From Sulfuritalea sp. (GTDB lineage: Bacteria; Pseudomonadota; Gammaproteobacteria; Burkholderiales; Rhodocyclaceae), in contig JADJQA010000001.1 in NCBI GenBank assembly GCA_016712985.1, forward strand, positions 62,001 to 126,000: DNA of 64,000 nt. The letters run 5' to 3'. How positions within the stretch are numbered: the stretch's first letter is position 1; each line of letters starts with the position of its first letter. The notes under the pieces are model-generated. The model was not told the origin of the DNA, ran no database searches, and saw only the letters and a list, made by a program, of their open reading frames with translations. The position numbers and the translations under genes were made by a program. This document shows positions 46,570-54,175 of this stretch, piece by piece.

Positions 46570-48939
46570 CTAAATCTGGATTCGCTTCAAGGTTGCCGGA
46601 TCATGGATAACCGCCTCGCGCCGGGAGGGTGGCGCGGTCAGGAACGAGGCTGACGGCAGGGCGTCGAACTTTGCCAGCGTATCGGCGGCCTGGCACCCCG
46701 GCTCGAAGTTGACGATCACTTCCGCGCCATTGGTCCCGGCAACATTCAGACAGGTTTTGCCCAGTTTGCGGTTTATCGGCGCGACAATGCCGCTGGCGAC
46801 GAGATCCCCCGGACTGCTCAAGCCTCCGGCTAGATCCACCTCGAAACTCGCTTCGCTGGCCGATGCACTGGTGAGCGACAAGGCCAGCACCGGCCGCAGA
46901 CCGGTGAATTCGCGCAGCAGCGCCTGCGCCGATTCCGGATTCGGCAGGCCCTGGAGCTTGATCTTGACTCTCTGCGCGACAAAGTCGAAGTGCTGCAGGA
47001 AGAAGTTCTTCGAGAACTCTTCGCCGATCAGTTTGCCGATGTCGCGCAGCGCCTGATCTTCCGTTGCCCAACTCTGCTTCTCCGGGATCTGGGTATTGAA
47101 ATAAATTTCTTCAGCCGTTTTCTTGTCGACGCACTTCACCGACCAGGAGGTCAGGACGAACTTCTCGATCGTGATTCCGGAAGCCTCGAGTTTTGCCGAC
47201 AGTTTCTTGAATTTGGCCTCGCCGGTCACCGCAAAGTCGGCGTTGGCGCCTTTCTGGTCGTCATTGATCAGGCGGAAGCCGAATGACTGAATGCGTTCCT
47301 TGAGAAGGTTCTCCGCAACCGGCGACCTCACCGCCGGCGCGCTGGGGTCACCTTCGGCGCTCCTGGCGCCAATCGCGACGGAAATCTTCGGATCGCCGTT
47401 GTTGCGAATGAATTCCACGCGTTCCTCGCGCGACATCTGGTTCAGCGACTTCTGTACCTGTCGCACATTCACGCTGGCCCGTGCCGTAAGCGATACCAGG
47501 CCATCCTTGCCCGGCCGTGGCGCCGGCTCTTCCTGCATGGAGCGGATGAAATCACCGCTTTTCGCCAGCAGCCGGGTCTGGATCAAACCATAGTTCTGCG
47601 TCAGCGATTCGGCTTGCACGTAAAGCCCGGCCGCCTTTTCGACCAACTGGCGCCGAACGTCTTCGCGCAGATCGCTTTGCAGCAGTCCCTTGTCGCTGGC
47701 ATAGCGGGGATCGGCGGGATCGGCGTAGCCGACGGCGACAATCGTGATGGTGTCCGCCGCGGTGACTGGCGGAATCGCGGCAGCCGGCCGTGCGGCCGCC
47801 ACCTCTGGCGCCTGGGGAGGGGTGACGCCCCGGTCCAGCCACTGCCAGGCGCCAATCCCGGCGATCGCCAGAACCACCGCCCCGGCCATCGCCAGCATGG
47901 GCACTCGTGACTTCGCCGCCACTGGCTGCGGTGTGGTTGCCGCGGCTGCTGTCGCAACGGTCGGTGTGGGTGGTGCGGCGGTCGGTACGGGCGCGGCGGC
48001 GGCCGGCGCTGCCAGAGTGGCAGCGCTTACCAGGGTCGCATCGCTACCGGTGACGACCGTCGCATCGATGCCGGCGAGAACTGTCGCGTCTGCCATCGCG
48101 GGCTTCATCGCCACAACCAGCGCAGCGGCAAACTCCTGAGCCGTCTGGAAGCGTTCATCGGGGCGCTTGGCCAGGGCCTTCTTCATCACTGCATCGAATG
48201 CCCGTGGCACCTGGACATTGAGCTCCGAGGGCGCGGGCGGTTCCTCCCTGAGCACATTGTGCATGATGGTGGTCACTGTTCCGGTGAATGGCTTGTCGCC
48301 GGTCAGGAACTGGTAGAGGATCACGCCGGCCGAAAACAGATCCGAGCGGCCGTCGACCGTGTGTCCCATGAACTGCTCGGGCGACATGTAGGACGGCGTG
48401 CCGAGGACCGCGCCAGCCTGCGTCAGAACGGAAGACTCGATACGAGCAATGCCGAAGTCAGCGACCTTGACCGTGCCGTCGGCCAGCAGGATGATGTTGG
48501 CCGGCTTGATGTCACGATGAACGATGCCATGCTTGTGCGCATGCGCAAGCGCGGCCAGGAGTTCCGTCATGATGCGCAGCATCTCCGTCAGCGGAAAGCG
48601 CTCATCCTTGTCGAAATAGTCCTTCAGCTCGCGGCCATCGACGAACTCCATCGCGATAAAGGCGGTGCCCGCCGCGCCGCCGGCAGGATCCGGTTCTTCG
48701 CCAAACTCGTAAATGCCGACGATATTCGGATGCGTGAGCCGCCCGGCTGCCTGCGCTTCACGCTGGAAGCGCGCCAGGACTTCGCCGACCTCGGCACGGT
48801 CGAGTTGGTCGCGCTTGACTGTCTTGATCGCGACCCGCCGGCAAATCCCCGGATCCCAGCCCTCATAGACCACGCCCATCGCACCGCTGCCCAGCTCGCC
48901 GCGGATTTCGTACTTGCCAAGTTTCTGCGGCAGCATCAT
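46570..48939 (-). CDS. Transmembrane Ser/Thr protein kinase with exported C-terminal domain
   Basis: 789 residues. The kinase domain is at 8-275: GSGAMGVVY, VAIK (Lys39), HRDIKPANI (Asp143), DFGIAR (161-166), GTPSYMSPEQ, an active RD-type kinase. Three 8-residue repeats follow at 284-307 (DATVLAGI, DATVVTGS, DATLVSAA). Then come an Ala/Pro/Thr-rich linker and one membrane segment (about 347-366), so about 420 residues lie outside the cytoplasm. That part has two folds: about 390-620 with FVLTSWSVKCVDKKTAEEIYF, and a C-terminal beta-rich domain (about 660-789). It has no PASTA repeats. It is last in a run with three exported proteins. Confidence 0.9.
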   Translation of the reverse strand: MMLPQKLGKYEIRGELGSGAMGVVYEGWDPGICRRVAIKTVKRDQLDRAEVGEVLARFQREAQAAGRLTHPNIVGIYEFGEEPDPAGGAAGTAFIAMEFVDGRELKDYFDKDERFPLTEMLRIMTELLAALAHAHKHGIVHRDIKPANIILLADGTVKVADFGIARIESSVLTQAGAVLGTPSYMSPEQFMGHTVDGRSDLFSAGVILYQFLTGDKPFTGTVTTIMHNVLREEPPAPSELNVQVPRAFDAVMKKALAKRPDERFQTAQEFAAALVVAMKPAMADATVLAGIDATVVTGSDATLVSAATLAAPAAAAPVPTAAPPTPTVATAAAATTPQPVAAKSRVPMLAMAGAVVLAIAGIGAWQWLDRGVTPPQAPEVAAARPAAAIPPVTAADTITIVAVGYADPADPRYASDKGLLQSDLREDVRRQLVEKAAGLYVQAESLTQNYGLIQTRLLAKSGDFIRSMQEEPAPRPGKDGLVSLTARASVNVRQVQKSLNQMSREERVEFIRNNGDPKISVAIGARSAEGDPSAPAVRSPVAENLLKERIQSFGFRLINDDQKGANADFAVTGEAKFKKLSAKLEASGITIEKFVLTSWSVKCVDKKTAEEIYFNTQIPEKQSWATEDQALRDIGKLIGEEFSKNFFLQHFDFVAQRVKIKLQGLPNPESAQALLREFTGLRPVLALSLTSASASEASFEVDLAGGLSSPGDLVASGIVAPINRKLGKTCLNVAGTNGAEVIVNFEPGCQAADTLAKFDALPSASFLTAPPSRREAVIHDPATLKRIQI

Positions 48940-49003
48940 GTCGAGCCTCGATCAAAGACTTGAGTGGGGATTGCGAAGCGGGTCACGGGCGCCTTCGGAC
49001 GAT

Positions 49004-49897
49004 CTATTTTGTCGCGCTAACCGGAGCGGCAGCCTTCTTTTCCCTGCCACCGGAAGTCTTCGCTTTCTCGGCCGGCCCCTTGTGCTTCGAGTCAATTTCC
49101 CAGACCAGCTTCTGCACCAGACGCTGAACCATGCCGTCCAGGGTCAGGCCGCCCTGCTGGCTGGAGGAAACGCCCATGACCGAGGTCGACTTCGAGCCAA
49201 CTTCCATCTTCTCTTCGGTGTAGCCGGTGGCCACTTGCTCCGTGGTATTGGCATTCATGATCTTGTAGCGCATGCCGATGATCCACACGCCGGTACCTTC
49301 GCCGGTCTGCACCGAGCCGACAGCCGTACCCGCCGCTGCGCCGCCTCGTCCGCCGCCAAGTATGGAAATCATCTGACCAGCGGCACGACCATCGAAACCC
49401 TCCGTGGCCTGGGCCACCTGCTCGGCCTTGAGGATGTCGAACTTGACGACCCACTTGGTGGTCTTGAACTTGCCTTTTTGCAGGACCTTGCGCGCGGCAT
49501 TCGGGTCGCCCATGGTGTAGGCAAGCTGGAATTCGGTTAGCAGCGGGCCAAGATTCGAACGTTCCAGCACCCCGAAGTTGGCCTTGGACAACTCCAATTC
49601 GCCGAAATCGGCGATGTTATTGGAGCCGAACTTCTGCGTAAAGGTCGCGTTGTTGCTCTTTATTTCACCGGGGATGATGACCAGTTGGGGCCCCTTGATC
49701 GCGGCGTTGGCGTATTCAATCGGCTTGTACATCGCCTTGTCGGCCATTTGGTTGGCTTTTTGCGACGAATCGCTGCCGGCGGTGGGCGACGGATTGTTTG
49801 TGTCCGCCGGCGTTGAGGGGTTGGTTACGCAACCGCCAAGGCTCAAACCGGCGAGGACGCAGACAAGTGCAAGATGCTTCGCGGTCAAATTCATCAT
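49004..49897 (-). CDS. CsgG/HfaB-like lipoprotein
   Basis: 297 residues. Lipoprotein signal ending LSLGGC (Cys about 23), a short Ser/Thr/Pro linker, then a CsgG-like core: GELELSKANFGVLERSNLG, WVVKFDILKAEQV, a Gly-rich turn (GGGRGGAAAG), GVWIIGMRYKIMNANTTEQVATG, and the helix LDGMVQRLVQKLVWEI. It has a Lys-rich C-terminal tail that its paralogue lacks. CsgG proteins form outer-membrane secretion pores; whether this one does is unknown. It is paralogous to 49928-50734. Confidence 0.8.
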   Translation of the reverse strand: MMNLTAKHLALVCVLAGLSLGGCVTNPSTPADTNNPSPTAGSDSSQKANQMADKAMYKPIEYANAAIKGPQLVIIPGEIKSNNATFTQKFGSNNIADFGELELSKANFGVLERSNLGPLLTEFQLAYTMGDPNAARKVLQKGKFKTTKWVVKFDILKAEQVAQATEGFDGRAAGQMISILGGGRGGAAAGTAVGSVQTGEGTGVWIIGMRYKIMNANTTEQVATGYTEEKMEVGSKSTSVMGVSSSQQGGLTLDGMVQRLVQKLVWEIDSKHKGPAEKAKTSGGREKKAAAPVSATK

Positions 49898-49927
49898 GTG
49901 TGGTCCTCGGTCAATGGTCGGGCCGGA

Positions 49928-50734
49928 TTACTTGTGCTTCGAATCGATCTCCCAAACCAGCTTCTGCACCAGGCGCTGCACCATGCCATCCAGCGTCAGG
50001 CCGCCCTGCTGGCTCGAGGAAACACCCAGCACCGAGCTGCCCTTGGCGCCCACCTCCATTTTCTCTTCGGTATAGCCGGTGGCCACCTGCTCCGTGGTAT
50101 TGGCATCCATGATCTTGTAGCGCATGCCGATGATCCAGACCCCCGTGGTTTCGCCGGTCTGCACCGAGCCGACGGCAACGCCCGCCGCGGCGCTGCCTCT
50201 GCTGCCGCCAAATATCGACAGGATTTGGCCGGCCGCACGGCCGTCGAAGCCTTCCGAGGCCTGGGCGACCTGTTCCGCCTTCAGCACATCGAATTTGACG
50301 ACCCACTTGGTGGTCTTGAACTTGCCCTTTTGCAGATATTTCCTGGCCTGTTGCGGGTCACCCATCGTATAGGCGAGCTGGAATTCCTGGAGCAAGGGGC
50401 CCAGATCGGAACGCTCGAGGATGCCGAAATTTGCCTTCCCGAGCTCCAGTTCGCCGAAGTCCGCGATGTTGTTGGAACCGAATTTCTGGGTGAACGAAGC
50501 GTTATTGCTCTTGATCTCGCCGGGAATCACCACCAGCATCGGTCCCTTCTTGCCGGCATTGGCGTACTGGATTTCCTTGTACATCCCCTTCTCGGCCATC
50601 TGGTTGGCCTTGTTCGAGGTATCGCTGCCGGCGGTGGCCGAGGGATTTTCGAAAGTTGGCTGGGCTGCTACCGGCGCCGCAAGGCCTGTTGCAACAATCA
50701 GCGCCAACGCGATGCCGTTGAATGAAATTCTCAT
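49928..50734 (-). CDS. CsgG/HfaB-like exported protein, paralogue
   Basis: 268 residues. The signal peptide is of the ordinary Sec type (VATGLAAPVAAQ), without lipobox. From residue 35 on it matches the neighbouring lipoprotein at most positions (FTQKFGSNNIADFGELEL shared; KFKTTKWVVKFD shared; VGSVQTGE shared) and it stops at DSKHK. Soluble periplasmic localisation is expected. The pair arose by tandem duplication; 30 bp separates them. Confidence 0.8.
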   Translation of the reverse strand: MRISFNGIALALIVATGLAAPVAAQPTFENPSATAGSDTSNKANQMAEKGMYKEIQYANAGKKGPMLVVIPGEIKSNNASFTQKFGSNNIADFGELELGKANFGILERSDLGPLLQEFQLAYTMGDPQQARKYLQKGKFKTTKWVVKFDVLKAEQVAQASEGFDGRAAGQILSIFGGSRGSAAAGVAVGSVQTGETTGVWIIGMRYKIMDANTTEQVATGYTEEKMEVGAKGSSVLGVSSSQQGGLTLDGMVQRLVQKLVWEIDSKHK

Positions 50735-50761
50735 GGTTCTACTCCAGTGGGTTTGGAACGA

Positions 50762-51421
50762 TTATTTTTCGGACTTGCGGCCGGACGCGGCACAGTAGCC
50801 CTGCAACAGGCGCCCGACCACGCCATCGGCCTGCTCGTTGAGCAAGGTCAGCGCCATCCCGAGGGTATCGCCGCCCGCATAGGACTCCGCGGCGGCACCT
50901 GCTTCCGAGATGACACGGCCATTCGCGCCGACCAGGGTAAAGCCGATGTTCACGTACACCTCGTTTATCTTGAGCACAGGGTTGATGGCTCGCCGCGAGC
51001 TGATCACCCCGCGCAGGGACAGCGTGGCGCCGAGCTTCTTCGCGGCGCCAAGCGCAGCGTCGGGGTCATTGCGGAAATGCGCATCGATCTCCGCCTGCGC
51101 AACCTGCTTCCTGATCTCGTCCTGACTGAAGGTACGCATGCCCTGCTTTTGCAGACGGCGATCAATGCCCTGAAAATGCAGCCCGTAGCGTCCCTGATCG
51201 GCATTGATTCCGTTGTTGCCGCGTTCGGCCACCAGCACCAGGACGCGCTCGTTCTTCAGCCGCTCCCTGCACGCGGCCGATATTCCCGCGCTGCCTTGGG
51301 TTTTTGCGGTTTGCTCGGTTCGGGCGCTCGCCTCGTCATCGGAAAACTTGAAGGCATGGACGGCAGTGGCGAAGCTCACAAGGACAAGCGTCAAAGGCAG
51401 TAGAACGCGAAACCTGGTCAC
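50762..51421 (-). CDS. Exported protein upstream of the CsgG-like pair
   Basis: 219 residues, starting at GTG 51421 (GAGAG upstream), which gives a clean signal peptide (LLPLTLVLVSFATAVHAF). The mature part has RVLVLVAERGNNGI, ATLSLRGVISSRR, VYVNIGFTLVG and a terminal helix ending at GYCAASGRKSEK. The alternation of beta strands and final helix recalls LpoB/CsgG-type periplasmic folds, but I do not recognise a named family. It is 28 bp before the first CsgG-like gene, so one transcript probably covers all four genes down to the kinase. Confidence 0.7.
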   Translation of the reverse strand: MTRFRVLLPLTLVLVSFATAVHAFKFSDDEASARTEQTAKTQGSAGISAACRERLKNERVLVLVAERGNNGINADQGRYGLHFQGIDRRLQKQGMRTFSQDEIRKQVAQAEIDAHFRNDPDAALGAAKKLGATLSLRGVISSRRAINPVLKINEVYVNIGFTLVGANGRVISEAGAAAESYAGGDTLGMALTLLNEQADGVVGRLLQGYCAASGRKSEK

Positions 51422-51575
51422 GGCGACTCTCGAATGTATGGAACAACTGGGCCTGTTCGGGGACGATTGTGTCAAAAAAACTGACCAATCACAATCGACG
51501 TGCGCATCGGCGGGCCTTTTCGCGCGGACATCGCCTGGTCCGCGAAGAGGCAAGGGCCGCCGTGCCGACCCACGC

Positions 51576-53123
51576 CTACCCCAGAAACAAGCGGTATGCC
51601 GGGTTCTTCGACTCATCCCAGAAGCGATAACCCAGGCTCTTGAGGAACACGCGGAAGTCCTTCATCTCCTTCGGCGGCACTTCCATGCCGACCAGCACGC
51701 GACCGGTATCGGCGCCGTGATTGCGGTAATGGAACAGGCTGATGTTCCAGCCCGCGCTCATCTTGTTGAGGAAATGCATCAGCGCTCCGGGGCGCTCGGG
51801 GAACTCGAAGCGGTAGATCAACTCGTTCTTCACCTGCGGTGCGTGGCCGCCGACCAGATGCCGGATGTGCAGCTTGGCCATTTCGTCGTCGGTCAGGTCC
51901 AGCGCCGGATAGCCGTTCTTTTTCAACTGTCGCACCAGCCTGATCGATTCGTCGCGATTGGCGACCTGCACGCCGACAAACACATGGGCCTCGCCGGCAT
52001 CGTGATAGCGATAATTGAACTCGGTGACATTGCGCGCGCCGAGCAGCGTGACAAACTTCTTGTAACTGCCTGGCTTCTCCGGCAGCGTCACCGCCAGCAC
52101 GGCCTCGCGCTGCTCGCCGACTTCGGCGCGCTCGGCGACAAAGCGCAGGCGGTCGAAATTCATGTTGGCGCCCGAGGCCACCGCCACCAGCGTCCTGCCA
52201 TGCGCGCCGGTGGTCTTGACCCAGGCCTTGGCGCCCGCGACAGCGAGCGCGCCGGCGGGTTCGAGGATCGAGCGCGTGTCCTCGAACACATCCTTGATCG
52301 CCGCGCAGATCGCGTCGGTATCCACCGTCACCATTTGGTCGACATACTCGCGGCACAGGCGAAACGTCTCGGCGCCCACATATTTGACCGCCGCACCGTC
52401 GGCGAACAAGCCAACCTGCTCCAGGCGCACGCGCTTGCCCGCGGCCAGCGAGCGCGCCATCGCGTCGGCATCGGCCGCCTCGACGCCGATGATCTTGGTC
52501 TGCGGCCGCAGGCGCTTGATGTAAGCCGCCACCCCGGAGATCAGGCCGCCGCCGCCGACGCAGCAGAAAACCGCATCGATCGGCTCGGGATGCTGGCGCA
52601 GGATTTCCATGCCGATGGTGCCCTGTCCGGCGATCACGTCCGGATCATCGAAAGGATGCACGAAGTTGAGCTTCTGCTTCTTCTCCAGAACCAGGGCGTG
52701 GGCATAGGCCGCGTCATAGGACTCGCCGGCCAGCACCACCTCGCCGCCGCGTTTCTTCACCGCGTCGATCTTGATCTGCGGCGTCGTCGTCGGCATCACG
52801 ATCACGGCGCGCAGCCCGAGCTTCTGCGCCGCCAGCGCCACGCCCTGGGCATGGTTGCCGGCGGAGGCGCAGATCACGCCGCGCTTGCGCTGCGCCGGGG
52901 TCAGGTGAGCGATCTTGTTGTAGGCGCCGCGCAACTTGAAGCTGAATACCGGCTGCATGTCCTCGCGCTTGAAGAAGATTCGGTTACCCATCCGCGCCGA
53001 GAGGATCGACGCCAGTTCCAGCGGCGTTTCAATGGCGACATCATAGACGCGGGCGTTGAGGATTTTTTCGAGGTAATCAATGGGGGGCAGGGCGGCAGGT
53101 TCAATGGCGACAAAGGGTAACAT
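51576..53123 (-). CDS. ilvA: Biosynthetic threonine ammonia-lyase
   Basis: 515 residues. First step of isoleucine synthesis, threonine to 2-oxobutanoate. The PLP lysine is in SFKLRGAYNK, the phosphate-binding glycines in CVGGGGLISG, and SAGNHAQG is present. Two ACT-like regulatory domains follow (AVLAVTLPEKPGSYKKF at about 330 and YRFEFPERPGALMHFL at about 425), which fits isoleucine feedback control. ATG 53123 is preferred by family length; ATG 53141 would overlap the divergent yqaA start. Confidence 0.94.
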   Translation of the reverse strand: MLPFVAIEPAALPPIDYLEKILNARVYDVAIETPLELASILSARMGNRIFFKREDMQPVFSFKLRGAYNKIAHLTPAQRKRGVICASAGNHAQGVALAAQKLGLRAVIVMPTTTPQIKIDAVKKRGGEVVLAGESYDAAYAHALVLEKKQKLNFVHPFDDPDVIAGQGTIGMEILRQHPEPIDAVFCCVGGGGLISGVAAYIKRLRPQTKIIGVEAADADAMARSLAAGKRVRLEQVGLFADGAAVKYVGAETFRLCREYVDQMVTVDTDAICAAIKDVFEDTRSILEPAGALAVAGAKAWVKTTGAHGRTLVAVASGANMNFDRLRFVAERAEVGEQREAVLAVTLPEKPGSYKKFVTLLGARNVTEFNYRYHDAGEAHVFVGVQVANRDESIRLVRQLKKNGYPALDLTDDEMAKLHIRHLVGGHAPQVKNELIYRFEFPERPGALMHFLNKMSAGWNISLFHYRNHGADTGRVLVGMEVPPKEMKDFRVFLKSLGYRFWDESKNPAYRLFLG

Positions 53124-53128
53124 GAGGC

Positions 53129-53557
53129 ATGGACTTCGCATTCACCGCGGAAGCAGGCCTGGCCGGGCTGTTTCTCGCCAGCTTCCTCTCGGCAACGCTG
53201 CTGCCCGGCGGCTCGGAAGTGGTGCTGATCGCTGTGTTGCATCGCCATCCCGACCAGGTGACAAGCGCCTTTCTGCTCGCCACGCTGGGCAACACACTCG
53301 GAGGCATGACGACGTATGGCATGGCACGCTTGCTCCCGCGCAGAGTCGGCGCTGACGGACCGGCGGCAAACAGGGTACGCGCCCTGCGCCGGCATGGCGC
53401 GCCGCTGCTGCTGTTTGCATGGGCGCCCGTCATCGGTGACGCGCTGTGCGCCGCCGCCGGCTGGCTGCGGCTGCCGCCGGTAGCTTGCACGCTGTGGATG
53501 GCGGCAGGAAAGGCAATCCGCTACGCGCTGGTGGTGGCTGGCGCCGGGATGGTGTGA
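53129..53557 (+). CDS. YqaA-family (DedA-like) membrane protein
   Basis: 142 residues with four hydrophobic segments. LPGGSEVVLIAVL and NTLGGMTTYGMARLLP match the YqaA/SNARE-associated DedA core (re-entrant loop G and the G-T-LG motif). Starts 6 bp from the ilvA start in the opposite direction, so the two genes cannot both have normal promoters in the gap. Confidence 0.85.
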   Translation: MDFAFTAEAGLAGLFLASFLSATLLPGGSEVVLIAVLHRHPDQVTSAFLLATLGNTLGGMTTYGMARLLPRRVGADGPAANRVRALRRHGAPLLLFAWAPVIGDALCAAAGWLRLPPVACTLWMAAGKAIRYALVVAGAGMV

Positions 53558-53595
53558 GGTGAAGATCGTCGGCAAGGCTGGCGTTTCGATTTTCA

Positions 53596-53618
53596 CCGTA
53601 CCGCCGGCGCCGACTCTT
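53596..53618 (-). repeat. Dispersed 23-bp motif, copy 4
   Basis: Minus strand AAGAGTCGGCGCCGGCGG followed by TACGG, intergenic after yqaA. Confidence 0.5.
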
Positions 53619-53642
53619 TCAGGGATGCCATCGGCCATCCAT

Positions 53643-53665
53643 GAAAACGCCCTCTGCGGAGGGCG
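53643..53665 (-). terminator. Rho-independent terminator
   Basis: CGCCCTC-TGCG-GAGGGCG hairpin (53648-53665). On the minus strand it is followed by TTTTC, so it ends the transcript of the broken gene at 53691. It may also work on transcripts from yqaA. Confidence 0.6.
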
Positions 53666-53690
53666 CATTTCCGCAGGATCGGTGGATGAC

Positions 53691-54093
53691 TCAGTCCGCT
53701 GTCTCTAGCCGGCGCTCGATGCGTTCGATACGTTCTGAAAGAGACCGAGGCCGTTCCACCAGAGCAAGCCGTCTTTGCGAAACTGGACGCCGGCTGCTGT
53801 CAAGGCGAGTTTCCTGACGGCCAACTCGGCCGCCCCTGAATCGACAACAAGATCCGCTGCCATGAGGTAGCGCGCGATCGCCGGTGGAATCGGATGCCCA
53901 TCGATGGACCACCGGGCGCCATAGCCGTCCGCATCCGCCGGCAAGCATCAGGATCGGCGCATCGTCGCCCACGAGCCGAAGCACCTTCAGCGTCTCGGCC
54001 CGGCTGGGGATCGGATTGTTTCGGTAAGAGTCCATGACGCGGCCGATCATGTCGCCTTCCCCGAGCGCCGTCAGCTTGTTCGACGGCTTGCAT
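53691..54093 (-). pseudogene. Small hypothetical gene with several frame changes
   Basis: AGGAGG lies upstream of ATG 54093, but that frame is soon replaced by KPSNKLTALGEGDMIGRVM, then (about 53940) by another frame reading DGYGARWSIDGHPIPPAIARYL and LVVDSGAAELAVRKLAL, and near 53750 by SLSERIERIERRLETAD with a coiled-coil heptad. Each segment looks like real protein. A single frame happens to stay open across 53691-54206, but its middle is Arg/Ser-rich and not protein-like. Family unknown. Confidence 0.5.
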
Positions 54094-54175
54094 TTGACCT
54101 GGATCCTCCTGGGGTCGGCACCTGAGCCCAAGCTAGAATGATCGTTCACAGGTCTCAAGCCCCAAATCCTGATCG

